Part shown: piece by piece, positions 1-10,604 of the stretch
Layout of the letters: each line of letters starts with the position of its first letter
How positions within the stretch are numbered: position 1 is the stretch's first letter
Origin: Superficieibacter electus
GTDB taxonomy: Bacteria > Pseudomonadota > Gammaproteobacteria > Enterobacterales > Enterobacteriaceae
Reading direction: 5' to 3'
NCBI RefSeq assembly: GCF_002915575.1
Contig: NZ_PQGD01000012.1
Location: 142,626 to 206,625 of the forward strand
DNA: 64,000 nt
Translations under genes and position numbers: made by a program
Notes under the pieces: generated by a model
Databases searched by the model: none
What the model was told of the DNA's origin: nothing
What the model saw: only the letters and a program-made list of their open reading frames with translations

Positions 1-1369
<1,369 letters not shown>

Positions 1370-1516
1370 ATCTGGGTTTCTTCGGGCCAGGGCGTAATCG
1401 GCGCAGCCAGTTTCAACGCGGACTGCGCGCAGAACCTGGAGCGTACACGCAGTACGTGACAGGGGCGAGCACAGCCCAGGTTGAAAATGGCAAGTAAGAT
1501 AGCCCGATATTTTTCA
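1370..1516 (-). other. Structured dnaN-recF spacer
   Basis: These 147 bp have no credible ORF. In the direction of transcription they contain AACCTGG and a matching CCAGGTT about 40 bases later, with a small inner hairpin (CGTAC, TGCGT loop, GTACG). The unit can therefore fold as one imperfect long stem. An insertion or a mobile intergenic repeat is possible; I cannot name the family. Confidence 0.45.
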
Positions 1517-2617
1517 CTACAGTCTCATTGGCATAACAACATAGGCCGCGCTTTGCGACGCCGCATCTTCAATCTGCACGCTAGATACGGAATCGGTCAG
1601 CATGATGCGCACGTTTTCGCATTTCAGCGCGTTCAGCACATCCAGTACGTAGCTAACGTTGAAGCCGATTTCCATTTCCGTTCCGGCATAGGTGACGTCG
1701 AGGATCTCCTCGGCTTCTTCCTGCTCCGGGTTGTTGGCAGTGATTTTGATCTGGTTCTCGCTCACATACAGGCGCACGCCGCGAAACTTCTCGTTGGAGA
1801 GGATTGCCGCGCGGGCAAACGCCTGCTTAAGAATATCGCAGCCCGCTTCCAGATGTTTGTCCGGGTTTTTCGGCAATACGCGGCGATAATCCGGGAAACG
1901 GCCATCAACCAGCTTCGATGTGAAGATAAAGTCGCCGACATGGGCGCGAATATTGTTACTGCCGATCTGCACGCGCAGCGGGGTATCGCCGCCGTCGAGC
2001 ATGCGCATCAGCTCAATCACGCCTTTACGCGGTACGATCACCGAATGGTTGGGTAATGCTTCACCCAGCGGCATGGCGCAGACGGCCAGGCGGTGCCCGT
2101 CAGTTGCTACGGTGCGTAACTCTTCGCCTTCCGTTTCAAACAGCATGCCGTTCAGGTAATAACGCACATCCTGATGCGCCATCGAAAACTGGGTCGCTTC
2201 AATCAGCCGCTTCATGGTCGCCTGCGGCAGAGTGAATTCAACCTCGCTCTGCCAGTCGTCCAGATTCGGGAAATCCGCAGCGGGTAGCGTGGAGAGCGAG
2301 AAACGACTGCGCCCGGAGCGTACCAGCATCCGATCGCCCTCCAGTTTCACATCGATTTCAGCGCCTTCCGGCAGGCCACGGCAGATATCAAAAAACTTAC
2401 GCGCCGGGACGGTGGTGGCACCCGGCTCGTGCGGCTGGCTCAGCGATACGCGCGCGACCATTTCCATTTCGAGGTCGGTACCGGTCAACGACAGCGTACC
2501 GTCCGCTACCTGCATCAGAAGATTACCCAGAATCGGCAACGTAGGACGGCCCCCTAAAGGCCCGCTCACCTGTTGCAGCGGTTTTAATAAATGTTCACGT
2601 TCAACGGTAAATTTCAT
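1517..2617 (-). CDS. dnaN: DNA polymerase III sliding clamp (beta)
   Basis: Processivity clamp that encircles DNA and tethers Pol III and other clamp-binding proteins. It has 366 residues, exactly the enteric length. It opens MKFTVEREHLLKPLQQVSGPLGGRPTLPILGN and ends YVVMPMRL, the C-terminal segment that lines the peptide-binding cleft. Three repeated clamp folds are expected over the length. The start lies 3 bp after the dnaA stop, so dnaA and dnaN are co-transcribed and probably translationally coupled. The stop is TAG, followed by an unusual spacer before recF. Confidence 0.98.
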   Translation of the reverse strand: MKFTVEREHLLKPLQQVSGPLGGRPTLPILGNLLMQVADGTLSLTGTDLEMEMVARVSLSQPHEPGATTVPARKFFDICRGLPEGAEIDVKLEGDRMLVRSGRSRFSLSTLPAADFPNLDDWQSEVEFTLPQATMKRLIEATQFSMAHQDVRYYLNGMLFETEGEELRTVATDGHRLAVCAMPLGEALPNHSVIVPRKGVIELMRMLDGGDTPLRVQIGSNNIRAHVGDFIFTSKLVDGRFPDYRRVLPKNPDKHLEAGCDILKQAFARAAILSNEKFRGVRLYVSENQIKITANNPEQEEAEEILDVTYAGTEMEIGFNVSYVLDVLNALKCENVRIMLTDSVSSVQIEDAASQSAAYVVMPMRL

Positions 2618-2620
2618 AGG

Positions 2621-4018
2621 TCACGACGATAATGTTCGGATTAAATTAGAGAAATCTTCTTTAATATCATGGCTTTCTTCACGCAACTGCTCGATTTTGC
2701 GGCAGGCGTGAAGCACGGTAGTATGGTCGCGCCCCCCAAAGGCATCACCGATTTCCGGCAGGCTATGGTTGGTCAGCTCCTTTGCCAGCGCCATCGCCAT
2801 CTGGCGCGGACGGGCTACCGAACGAGAGCGGCGTTTTGACAGCAGATCCGCCACTTTAATTTTATAATACTCTGCCACCGTCTTCTGAATGTTGTCGATG
2901 GTGACCAGCTTCTCCTGAAGCGCCAGCAGATCGCGCAGGGCTTCACGCACGAAGTCGATAGTGATTGCCCGGCCAGTAAAATTGGCATTGGCGATGACGC
3001 GGTTCAGCGCCCCTTCCAGTTCACGCACGTTAGAGCGCAGGCGCTTGGCAATAAAGAACGCCACCTCTCCCGGTAGACGAATATCATTTTCGTCAGCCTT
3101 TTTCATCAGGATCGCCACGCGGGTTTCCAGTTCCGGCGGTTCGATCGCCACCGTCAGCCCCCAGCCAAAGCGAGATTTCAGACGATCTTCAACGCCATTG
3201 ATCTCTTTTGGATAGCGATCTGAGGTAAGGATGATCTGCTGATTGCCTTCCAGCAGGGCGTTAAAGGTGTGGAAAAACTCTTCCTGGGATCGTTCTTTAT
3301 TGGCAAAGAACTGAATGTCATCGATTAGCAGCGCATCAACGGAACGGTAGTAGCGTTTAAACTCTTCGATCGCGTTGTTTTGCAAGGCTTTTACCATGTC
3401 CTGTACAAAGCGCTCGGAGTGCATATAGACGACTTTGGCGTTAGGTTTACGAGCCACAATGCCGTTGCCTACCGCATGCAAAAGGTGGGTTTTACCCAGG
3501 CCTGTCCCGCCATATAAAAACAGCGGGTTATACGCGCCACCAGGGTTGTCTGCCACCTGACGTGCCGCCGCGCGCGCCAGCTGGTTTGATTTACCCTCAA
3601 CGAAGTTATCAAACGTGTGTTTGACGTTCACGTTGGAGCGGTAAGTCGGTTCTGCGGGTGCGGGAACATTGTCCCAACCGGGACGGGATGGCGGAACGGG
3701 GCGCGGAATATGCACCTGCGCGGTCTGCACGGGTGCAGCCACGCTAACCGACCCTTTTAACGTCTGTGAAACCGGTTTGGTCCCTACTTCAAAACGCATC
3801 TGCGGTGCGTCAGCCCCACAAAACTCATTGAGCAGTCCGTTGATATTATTGAGGTATTTGTCCCTTACCCAATCGAGCACAAAACGGTTTGGCGCATACA
3901 AAGCCAGCGTGTTATCACTCAGTTCCGCCTGCAATGGGCGTATCCACATACTGAATTCTGTGGCTGGTAACTCATCCTGCAATCGGGCAAGACACTGCTG
4001 CCAAAGCGAAAGTGACAC
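2621..4018 (-). CDS. dnaA: Chromosomal replication initiator DnaA
   Basis: AAA+ initiator that binds DnaA boxes in oriC and melts the AT-rich repeats. It has 465 residues. Domain I begins [18 protein letters not shown] variable proline-rich linker spans about 85-130. Domain III has Walker [10 protein letters not shown] and Walker [10 protein letters not shown]. Domain IV carries the signature [14 protein letters not shown], which contacts the 9-mer. I chose the GTG at 4018, whose product begins (V/M)SLSLWQQ as in other enterics; the frame is open for 53 codons further upstream but that part has no family similarity. The upstream region has a DnaA box and many GATC sites, consistent with autoregulation and SeqA sequestration known for this gene. 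Confidence 0.97.
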   Translation of the reverse strand: MSLSLWQQCLARLQDELPATEFSMWIRPLQAELSDNTLALYAPNRFVLDWVRDKYLNNINGLLNEFCGADAPQMRFEVGTKPVSQTLKGSVSVAAPVQTAQVHIPRPVPPSRPGWDNVPAPAEPTYRSNVNVKHTFDNFVEGKSNQLARAAARQVADNPGGAYNPLFLYGGTGLGKTHLLHAVGNGIVARKPNAKVVYMHSERFVQDMVKALQNNAIEEFKRYYRSVDALLIDDIQFFANKERSQEEFFHTFNALLEGNQQIILTSDRYPKEINGVEDRLKSRFGWGLTVAIEPPELETRVAILMKKADENDIRLPGEVAFFIAKRLRSNVRELEGALNRVIANANFTGRAITIDFVREALRDLLALQEKLVTIDNIQKTVAEYYKIKVADLLSKRRSRSVARPRQMAMALAKELTNHSLPEIGDAFGGRDHTTVLHACRKIEQLREESHDIKEDFSNLIRTLSS

Positions 4019-4365
4019 GGCGGACTCCACTCGAACAAAAGTCGATAAATGACAAAGGCTGAAACGTTCATGATTGTTGACGCACGGTGAAAAGACCCAC
4101 GTAAGGGTGACGTGCGAACCGCTATCTGCGGTTTTTACCCGATCCTGATCGCTTGATCCGATCGGGAGGCGGATCATAGCGTAAACTGCGCCAGAGATCT
4201 TCTGTTTCTCACAGATTCTTCCCTATTTATCCACAGGAAGGATCGCGACCGGGTAAGTGTAAACGATCCTGGATAACTGCGGCACGATTTAGGCCGCATA
4301 TCGGAAAAATTAATGAGCAATGGCAAAATTTTTCTTAAATGATCTAACGAAGATCCCGTGCGATC
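4019..4365 (-). promoter_or_regulatory. dnaA promoter region: DnaA box and GATC cluster
   Basis: Upstream of dnaA a perfect 9-mer DnaA box TTATCCACA lies at 4227-4235. Eleven GATC (Dam) sites fall between 4141 and 4365 (4141, 4147, 4155, 4160, 4172, 4196, 4241, 4265, 4341, 4352, 4362), roughly ten times the random expectation. In E. coli this arrangement gives DnaA autorepression and SeqA sequestration after passage of the fork. Exact -10/-35 boxes were not assigned. Confidence 0.8.
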
Positions 4366-4479
4366 CTTGCGCTTTAGGCCGGAGCCCGTATAATCCTCCA
4401 CCCGGCGCGTTAGCCTGTTTTCAATCTGGGTTTTACTCATGAAAACGTGCGAAAATACGCGGGATATAAGGAAAGAGAA

Positions 4480-4508
4480 TTGACTCCGGAGTGTACAATT
4501 ATTACAAT
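4480..4508 (+). promoter_or_regulatory. rpmH promoter
   Basis: TTGACT at 4480-4485 and TACAAT at 4503-4508 are separated by 17 bp, a strong sigma-70 arrangement. They lie ~100 bp upstream of rpmH and point away from dnaA. The promoter would drive rpmH-rnpA-yidD-yidC. Confidence 0.75.
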
Positions 4509-4597
4509 CCGGCCTCTTTAATCACCCACACTGTGGCGTAAGTCGTTCGAAGTTTGTTCGGTCATACGCAAAAGTCAGTGAATTTATTCAAGTTTAG

Positions 4598-4750
<153 letters not shown>

Positions 4751-4765
4751 TAAAGCTAACCCTGC

Positions 4766-5125
4766 GTGGTTAAGCTCGCATTTCCCAGGGAGTTACGCTT
4801 GTTAACTCCCAGTCATTTCACTTTCGTCTTCCAGCAGCCACAACGGGCTGGCACGCCGCAAATCACCATCCTCGGCCGCCTGAATTCGCTGGGGCATCCC
4901 CGCATCGGTCTTACGGTCGCCAAGAAAAACGTTAAGCGCGCACATGAACGCAATCGGATTAAACGTCTGACGCGTGAAAGTTTTCGTTTACGTCAACACG
5001 AGCTTCCCGCAATGGATTTCGTGGTGGTGGCGAAAAAGGGGGTTGCCGACCTCGATAACCGTGCCCTTACGGAAGCACTGGAAAAATTATGGCGTCGCCA
5101 CTGTCGGCTGGCTCAAGGGTCCTGA
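4766..5125 (+). CDS. rnpA: Ribonuclease P protein component
   Basis: Protein subunit of RNase P, which assists the M1 RNA in removing tRNA 5' leaders. It has 119 residues, the usual length. The start is GTG ([14 protein letters not shown]). The conserved basic RNR region appears as [16 protein letters not shown]. The 3' end overlaps the start of yidD by 37 bp in another frame, a known enteric arrangement. Confidence 0.97.
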   Translation: MVKLAFPRELRLLTPSHFTFVFQQPQRAGTPQITILGRLNSLGHPRIGLTVAKKNVKRAHERNRIKRLTRESFRLRQHELPAMDFVVVAKKGVADLDNRALTEALEKLWRRHCRLAQGS

Positions 5126-5346
5126 TAGCCCTCATCCGGGTCTATCAACGCCTGATCAGTCCGCTGCTTGGGCCACATTGCCGTTTCACCCCGACCTGTT
5201 CGCAATACGGAATTGAGGCATTGCGCAGGTTTGGGATGATAAAAGGCAGTTGGTTGACGGTGAAACGCGTATTAAAATGCCACCCTTTACACCCGGGTGG
5301 TGACGACCCCGTCCCGCCCGGACCATTTGATACCAGAGAACACTAA
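5089..5346 (+). CDS. yidD: Membrane protein insertion efficiency factor YidD
   Basis: Small membrane-associated protein thought to assist YidC-dependent insertion. It has 85 residues, matching the E. coli length. It carries an amphipathic N-terminal segment ([18 protein letters not shown]), the family's conserved cysteines in [15 protein letters not shown], and the C-terminal [13 protein letters not shown]. Its start lies inside rnpA and its stop is 2 bp before yidC, so it is almost certainly translated from the same message. Confidence 0.95.
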   Translation: MASPLSAGSRVLIALIRVYQRLISPLLGPHCRFTPTCSQYGIEALRRFGMIKGSWLTVKRVLKCHPLHPGGDDPVPPGPFDTREH

Positions 5347-5348
5347 CG

Positions 5349-6992
5349 ATGGATTCGCAACGCAATCTTCTAGTCATCGCTTTGTTGTTCGTGTCTTTCA
5401 TGATCTGGCAAGCCTGGGAGCAGGATAAAAATCCTCAGCCCCAGCAGCAGATCACGCAGACTACGACCACCGCAGCGGGTAGTGCCGCAGACCAGGGCGT
5501 ACCAGCCAGTGGCCAGGGTAAACTGATTACGGTGAAAACCGATGTGCTGGAGCTGACGATCAACACCCGTGGTGGTGACGTTGAGCAGGCGCACCTGTTA
5601 ACGTACCCGAAAGAGCTGGGTTCTAACGAGCCGTTCCAGTTACTCGAAACCACGCCGCAGTTTATCTACCAGGCGCAAAGCGGCCTGACCGGCCGTGATG
5701 GCCCGGATAACCCGGCCAACGGTTCCCGTCCGCTGTATAACGTTGACAGCGATGCGTTTGTGCTGGCCGACGGCCAAAACGAACTGGCGATCCCGCTGAC
5801 CTGGACCGATGCTGCCGGTAACACCTTCACCAAAACCTTCGTCCTGAAACGCGGCGAATTTGCGGTGAACGTTAACTACAATGTGCAGAACGCCGGCGAG
5901 AAACCGCTGGAAGTGTCTACCTTTGGTCAGCTGAAGCAATCCATCGATTTGCCTTCTCATCGCGATACCGGTAGCAGCAACTTTGCGCTGCATACCTTCC
6001 GCGGTGCGGCGTACTCCACGCCGGACGAAAAGTACGAAAAATACAAATTTGATAAAATTGCCGACAACGAAAACCTGAACCTGAGCGCTCAGGGCGGCTG
6101 GGTTGCTATGTTGCAGCAGTACTTCGCTACCGCGTGGGTACCGCCAGCCAACAGCACCAACAGCTTCTACACCAGCAACCTGGGTAACGGCGTGGCGGCA
6201 ATTGGTTATAAGTCTCAGCCGCTGCTGGTTCAGCCGGGTCAGACGGGCAATCTGGGTAGCACCCTGTGGGTTGGCCCGGAAATTCAGGACAAAATGGCGG
6301 CCGTTGCACCGCACCTGGATCTGACCGTGGATTACGGCTGGCTGTGGTTCATCTCTCAGCCGCTGTTTAAGCTGCTGAAATGGATTCATAGCTTCCTGGG
6401 TAACTGGGGCTTCTCCATCATCATGATCACCTTTATCGTGCGTGGCATCATGTACCCGCTGACCAAAGCGCAGTACACCTCCATGGCGAAGATGCGTATG
6501 CTGCAGCCGAAGATTGCGGCGATGCGTGAGCGTCTGGGCGATGACAAACAGCGTCAGAGCCAGGAGATGATGGCCCTGTACAAAGCGGAGAAGGTTAACC
6601 CACTGGGTGGCTGCTTGCCGCTGGTCATCCAGATGCCAATCTTCCTGGCGCTGTACTATATGCTGATGGGCTCCATTGAACTGCGTCACGCGCCGTTCGC
6701 CCTGTGGATACATGACCTGTCCGCACAGGACCCGTACTACATCCTGCCGATCCTGATGGGTCTGACGATGTTCTTCATTCAGAAGATGTCGCCGACCACC
6801 GTGACCGACCCGATGCAGCAGAAGATCATGACTTTTATGCCGGTCATCTTCACTGTGTTCTTCCTGTGGTTCCCGTCAGGTCTGGTGCTGTACTACATCG
6901 TCAGCAACACCGTGACGATTATCCAGCAGCAGCTGATTTACCGCGGTCTGGAAAAACGTGGCCTGCATAGCCGCGAGAAGAAAAAATCCTGA
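5349..6992 (+). CDS. yidC: Membrane protein insertase YidC
   Basis: Inner-membrane insertase/chaperone acting alone or with SecYEG, needed for example for the F0 subunits encoded later in this window. It has 547 residues. The first membrane segment is residues 6-20 ([15 protein letters not shown]). A large periplasmic beta-rich domain spans about 60-340. The conserved core begins near [20 protein letters not shown] with its positive groove Arg, followed by the helical hairpin loop and the last membrane segments. The tail is basic ([13 protein letters not shown]), as in Gram-negative YidC. Confidence 0.98.
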   Translation: MDSQRNLLVIALLFVSFMIWQAWEQDKNPQPQQQITQTTTTAAGSAADQGVPASGQGKLITVKTDVLELTINTRGGDVEQAHLLTYPKELGSNEPFQLLETTPQFIYQAQSGLTGRDGPDNPANGSRPLYNVDSDAFVLADGQNELAIPLTWTDAAGNTFTKTFVLKRGEFAVNVNYNVQNAGEKPLEVSTFGQLKQSIDLPSHRDTGSSNFALHTFRGAAYSTPDEKYEKYKFDKIADNENLNLSAQGGWVAMLQQYFATAWVPPANSTNSFYTSNLGNGVAAIGYKSQPLLVQPGQTGNLGSTLWVGPEIQDKMAAVAPHLDLTVDYGWLWFISQPLFKLLKWIHSFLGNWGFSIIMITFIVRGIMYPLTKAQYTSMAKMRMLQPKIAAMRERLGDDKQRQSQEMMALYKAEKVNPLGGCLPLVIQMPIFLALYYMLMGSIELRHAPFALWIHDLSAQDPYYILPILMGLTMFFIQKMSPTTVTDPMQQKIMTFMPVIFTVFFLWFPSGLVLYYIVSNTVTIIQQQLIYRGLEKRGLHSREKKKS

Positions 6993-7004
6993 CGTAAGCG
7001 GTAA

Positions 7005-7030
7005 GCCGGGTAAGCGCAGCGCCACCCGGC
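7005..7030. repeat. REP-like palindrome after yidC
   Basis: GCCGGGT (7005-7011) and ACCCGGC (7024-7030) flank a short AAGCGCAGCGCC centre. This is a typical enteric REP element in the yidC-mnmE spacer. Confidence 0.7.
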
Positions 7031-7049
7031 AAAAGGAACAGTGATAAAG

Positions 7050-7073
7050 GGCGGTCATCTGACCGCCTTTTTT
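7050..7073 (+). terminator. Rho-independent terminator between yidC and mnmE
   Basis: GGCGGTCA, a two-base loop and TGACCGCC (7050-7067) form a perfect 8-bp stem followed by TTTTTT. It separates the rpmH-yidC unit from mnmE. Confidence 0.85.
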
Positions 7074-7096
7074 ATGGGTAAGCAAAGAGACATAAC

Positions 7097-8461
7097 ATGA
7101 GCCATAACGACACTATCGTTGCCCAGGCCACCCCTCCAGGACGTGGCGGCGTGGGCATCCTGCGCATTTCCGGCCAGAAAGCCCGCGACGTCGCACAAGC
7201 CGTACTGGGGAAATTACCTAAGCCGCGTTACGCCGACTATCTGCCGTTTCAGGACACAGACGGCGCGGCGCTGGATCAGGGCATCGCGCTATGGTTCCCA
7301 GGCCCAAACTCTTTTACCGGCGAAGACGTGCTGGAACTCCAGGGACACGGCGGCCCGGTGATCCTCGATCTGCTGTTAAAACGCATTCTGACTATCCCCG
7401 GTCTGCGGATTGCGAAGCCCGGTGAGTTCTCCGAGCGCGCCTTTCTTAACGACAAACTTGACCTCGCGCAGGCAGAGGCGATTGCCGACCTGATTGATGC
7501 CAGCTCCGAGCAGGCGGCGCGCTCGGCGCTGAACTCACTTCAGGGTGCATTCTCCGCACGCGTAAATCACCTGGTGGAAGCACTTACTCACCTGCGGATC
7601 TACGTAGAAGCGGCCATCGACTTCCCGGATGAGGAAATCGACTTCCTCTCCGACGGCAAAATTGAAGCGCAGCTCAATGGCGTAATGGCCGATCTGGACG
7701 CGGTACGTGCCGAAGCGCGCCAGGGTAGCCTGCTGCGCGAAGGGATGAAAGTGGTGATTGCCGGGCGGCCTAACGCCGGTAAATCCAGCCTGTTGAACGC
7801 GCTGGCCGGACGTGAAGCGGCGATTGTTACCGACATCGCTGGCACCACCCGCGACGTCCTGCGCGAGCACATCCATATTGATGGCATGCCGCTGCATATC
7901 ATCGACACCGCCGGTCTGCGTGAGGCCAGCGACGAAGTTGAACGTATTGGTATTGAGCGCGCGTGGCAGGAGATTGAACAGGCCGACCGCGTGCTGTTTA
8001 TGGTCGACGGCACCACCACCGACGCGGTAGATCCGGCGGCCATCTGGCCGGATTTTATTGCACGCCTGCCGGCCAACCTGCCGATTACGGTGGTACGTAA
8101 TAAGGCCGATATCACCGGCGAGACGCTGGGCTTCAGTGAAGTGAATAATCACTCACTTGTTCGCCTCTCCGCGCGTACTGGTGAAGGTATCGATGTCCTG
8201 CGCGACCATCTCAAGCAAAGTATGGGATTTGATACGCAAATGGAAGGTGGCTTCCTTGCCCGCCGTCGTCATTTGCAGGCGCTGGAAACGGCGGCGACTC
8301 ATCTTGATCAGGGCAAAGCGCAGCTGCTCGGTGCCTGGGCCGGAGAACTGCTGGCGGAGGAATTGAGGCTTGCGCAGCACAGCCTGAGCGAAATCACCGG
8401 GGAATTTACTTCAGATGACTTGCTGGGACGCATTTTCTCGAGTTTTTGTATTGGTAAGTAA
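7097..8461 (+). CDS. mnmE: tRNA modification GTPase MnmE
   Basis: GTPase that works with MnmG (encoded at ~50-52 kb here) to place the aminomethyl group on U34 of several tRNAs. It has 454 residues. The N-terminal formyl-THF-binding domain spans about 1-118. A helical domain is split by the G domain, with G1 [13 protein letters not shown]3 DTAGL and G4 NKAD. The protein ends in the catalytic C-terminal motif FCIGK. The next gene on this strand, yieE, is ~700 bp away; the tryptophanase genes found here in E. coli are absent. Confidence 0.98.
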   Translation: MSHNDTIVAQATPPGRGGVGILRISGQKARDVAQAVLGKLPKPRYADYLPFQDTDGAALDQGIALWFPGPNSFTGEDVLELQGHGGPVILDLLLKRILTIPGLRIAKPGEFSERAFLNDKLDLAQAEAIADLIDASSEQAARSALNSLQGAFSARVNHLVEALTHLRIYVEAAIDFPDEEIDFLSDGKIEAQLNGVMADLDAVRAEARQGSLLREGMKVVIAGRPNAGKSSLLNALAGREAAIVTDIAGTTRDVLREHIHIDGMPLHIIDTAGLREASDEVERIGIERAWQEIEQADRVLFMVDGTTTDAVDPAAIWPDFIARLPANLPITVVRNKADITGETLGFSEVNNHSLVRLSARTGEGIDVLRDHLKQSMGFDTQMEGGFLARRRHLQALETAATHLDQGKAQLLGAWAGELLAEELRLAQHSLSEITGEFTSDDLLGRIFSSFCIGK

Positions 8462-8494
8462 CGTTTAGGCTGTAGTCGTCCGTGAAGATTCATT

Positions 8495-8530
8495 AACCCG
8501 CATTAACTGGCTGTTAATGCGGGTTTTTAT
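8495..8530 (+). terminator. mnmE terminator
   Basis: Perfect 13-bp stem: AACCCGCATTAAC (8495-8507) and GTTAATGCGGGTT (8513-8525), with a 5-base loop and a run of T. It is a strong intrinsic terminator 33 bp after mnmE. Confidence 0.88.
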
Positions 8531-8569
8531 TGTCAGGTTAACCGTTCATATCAACATCGAGCGCGGCCA

Positions 8570-8833
8570 TTACCACTCTTCCTTCCAGGATGTTTCAGAC
8601 ACCTTGTCACTGGCTTTACCCGCATTTCTGGGGGTCACCGTCAGTTCCAGATTTAAAGCCGACAGAATTTTAAAGAAGGTTTCCAGCTTAGTAGAATCAG
8701 GGTTTTGTTCGAAGCTGGACACCGTATCCTGACGAATACCCACTTTACTGGCAACTTTCCCCTGTGAAAGCTTTTGCGTAGTACGGATATCTTTCAGGCA
8801 GGCGCTGAGTTGCTTGCTGTTAGTTATTTTCAT
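8570..8833 (-). CDS. HipB-like XRE-family transcriptional regulator (orphan)
   Basis: Helix-turn-helix DNA-binding protein of 87 residues. The HTH occupies about residues 18-60 (LSQGKVASKVGIRQDTVSSF, then EQNPDSTKLETFFKIL). This pattern and the C-terminal LSALNLELTV closely resemble the HipB antitoxin/autorepressor. In hip operons the toxin kinase gene hipA directly follows hipB. Here the downstream side runs straight into the mnmE terminator and no HipA-like frame exists, so the gene is an orphan. A perfect 14-bp inverted repeat ~40-100 bp upstream is a good operator candidate. It could be a solitary regulator or the residue of a toxin-antitoxin pair. Confidence 0.8.
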   Translation of the reverse strand: MKITNSKQLSACLKDIRTTQKLSQGKVASKVGIRQDTVSSFEQNPDSTKLETFFKILSALNLELTVTPRNAGKASDKVSETSWKEEW

Positions 8834-9153
8834 TTCGATCTACCGGTTACAGACGGTAAAGTAACTATTACACGCTTTAACAGGTAATACAAGATATACA
8901 CGCTGAAGCCGTTAAACTAATTTTTACCTGTTAAAGCATATAAATGTTTCGGTTTAGCCATTAAGATTTTCATGACTAACGGGTTCATGCCATCAGACGC
9001 CCATTTTTTCGCAAAAAGTGTCACCCGAAGCACATGATTTGTAAAAATCGGGTTCAGGATCTTCTCATTTGCTTCGTTTACGTTTAAAACGAAAGCGGTT
9101 AACCGACAGCAAGCTTTTCATCTTTACCATTGACCATTATCACGGAGCGAAAA
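8834..9153. promoter_or_regulatory. hipB-like/yieE intergenic region with 14-bp inverted repeat
   Basis: This 320-bp AT-rich divergent spacer holds GCTTTAACAGGTAA at 8874-8887 and its exact reverse complement TTACCTGTTAAAGC at 8924-8937, with 36 bp between. Each arm is itself nearly palindromic around TTAAC/GGTAA. A related TACCGGTTAC occurs at 8841-8850. These look like autoregulatory operators for the HipB-like protein. The remainder up to yieE shows no gene. Confidence 0.6.
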
Positions 9154-9915
9154 ATGGCTACGCACTTTGCAAGAGGGACTCCGGGCGAGGGTTATCGCCT
9201 TTCTACCCGACTGTCGTCAGCCTGCCATAATCAGGCCCGATTGTTGCCGGAGTATCGCCGTTCTCGCTACCTGTCCTCCAGAGCGCTGCTTGCGGAACTG
9301 ATGTTCATGTTATACGGCATTAGCGAACTGCCGGAAATCATCATCCTGCCCGGTGGCCGTCCCGTTTTCCTTGATACCACGTTGCCCCGTTTTTCGATTG
9401 CCTATGCCGGAAACATTGTCGGCGTGGCATTAACCACCGAAGGCGATTGCGGTCTGGCACTGGCGCTTCCGCGCGTGATGCCTGGCCTCACTGCGGCACA
9501 GGCGTCCGACAGCCATATCTTTTCCAACAACGAAATATTGTGGATCAATAACCAAAACGATCCTAAAGAAGCCCGGGCGCAGCTGCTGGCGCTGCGTCAA
9601 AGCGTACTCAAGTTAACGGGTAAAACCGAAGGTGATTCACAGGAGTTACAACTGCTCCCCGGTTCAGGACGCCTGCGCGCGGCAAATACCGCGCAAATTG
9701 AAGCAGTCTGCGATGCAGAGGACGTGCTGGTATGGTCAATTGCCGTTACACCTGCGATCGAGCGTCTGAAGGTCTGGGAGTACAACGGCAACGGTAACTG
9801 GCGCTGCCTGCCCGATGCGCAGGTGCGCGCCAATGAACCTGCTGGTCGCCTGATGCGTTTTACCAGCCTGACGTCTGAAAAAACGTTTACACTCAACGGG
9901 TCCGATCAAAAATAA
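9154..9915 (+). CDS. yieE: YieE, 4'-phosphopantetheinyl transferase-like protein
   Basis: Predicted member of the PPTase superfamily, which attaches phosphopantetheine to carrier proteins. It has 253 residues from the ATG at 9154, chosen for GGAG 7-10 bp upstream and similarity to YieE (MATHFARG); an ATG 24 bp upstream is in frame but less likely. The second PPTase block is present (IFSNNEILW near 122-130 and VLKLTGK). The first block, normally GxDxE with Mg-binding acids, reads GLALA at 100-104, so both acidic ligands are alanine. The enzyme may be inactive or altered. It is followed 24 bp later by yieF, probably as one operon. Confidence 0.88.
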   Translation: MATHFARGTPGEGYRLSTRLSSACHNQARLLPEYRRSRYLSSRALLAELMFMLYGISELPEIIILPGGRPVFLDTTLPRFSIAYAGNIVGVALTTEGDCGLALALPRVMPGLTAAQASDSHIFSNNEILWINNQNDPKEARAQLLALRQSVLKLTGKTEGDSQELQLLPGSGRLRAANTAQIEAVCDAEDVLVWSIAVTPAIERLKVWEYNGNGNWRCLPDAQVRANEPAGRLMRFTSLTSEKTFTLNGSDQK

Positions 9916-9939
9916 TCTCCACGACACGAAGGAGTCATT

Positions 9940-10506
9940 ATGTCTGAGACGTTGAAAGTGGTTACGTTATTGGGAAGCCTGCGCAAAGGGTCGTTTAACG
10001 CGATGGTCGCGCGAACACTGCCGAAAATCGCCCCGGCGGGAATTGAGGTCAGTGCTTTACCGTCGATTGGTGATATTCCGCTGTACGATGCGGATATCCA
10101 GCAGGAAGAGGGCTTCCCGGCAAGCGTGGAAGCGCTGGCGGAACAGATTCGCCAGGCAGACGGCGTGGTTATCGTGACACCGGAGTATAACTATTCCGTG
10201 CCCGGCGGGCTTAAGAATGCTATCGACTGGATCTCTCGCCTGCCCGAGCAGCCGCTGGCCGGTAAGCCGGTTCTCATTCAGACCAGCTCAATGGGCGCGA
10301 TTGGCGGCGCGCGCTGCCAGTATCATCTGCGCCAGATCCTGGTGTTCCTTGATGCCATGGTGATGAATAAGCCGGAGTTTATGGGTGGCGTGATCCAGAA
10401 TAAAGTGGACCCGCAGACGGGCGAGGTGATTGACCAGAGCACGCTGGATCATCTGACCGGGCAGTTAACGGCGTTTGGCGAGTATATTCAGCGGGTAAAA
10501 GCGTAA
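9940..10506 (+). CDS. chrR: NADPH-dependent FMN reductase (quinone/chromate reductase) YieF
   Basis: Flavodoxin-fold FMN oxidoreductase reducing quinones and, incidentally, chromate. It has 188 residues, the family length. The FMN phosphate loop is LLGSLRKGSFN at ~10-20, the PEYNYSVPGGLKNAIDW signature at ~80-97 binds the isoalloxazine, and QTSSMGAIGGAR follows. It has GGAG seven bases before the ATG and lies just downstream of yieE. Confidence 0.94.
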   Translation: MSETLKVVTLLGSLRKGSFNAMVARTLPKIAPAGIEVSALPSIGDIPLYDADIQQEEGFPASVEALAEQIRQADGVVIVTPEYNYSVPGGLKNAIDWISRLPEQPLAGKPVLIQTSSMGAIGGARCQYHLRQILVFLDAMVMNKPEFMGGVIQNKVDPQTGEVIDQSTLDHLTGQLTAFGEYIQRVKA

Positions 10507-10513
10507 TCGACAT

Positions 10514-10588
10514 GCCCGGTGGCGACGCTTAGGCGTCTTACCGGGTGTGGGACAGGCCGGATGAGTCGGCTTGCGACGCCATCCGGCA
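10514..10588. repeat. Paired REP elements (BIME) between yieF and adeP
   Basis: Two palindromic REP units occur in tandem. GCCCGGT pairs with ACCGGGT around GGCGACGCTTAGGCGTC, and GCCGGAT pairs with ATCCGGC around GAGTCGGCTTGCGACGCC. The genes here are convergent, so the block may also limit read-through. Confidence 0.75.
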
Positions 10589-10604
10589 GAACCGATTTCA
10601 GCGC

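Noticed and set aside
4174-4440. 88-residue minus-strand ORF upstream of dnaA
   Set aside because: It lies in the dnaA control region with DnaA box and GATC cluster, and its sequence has no protein-like features.
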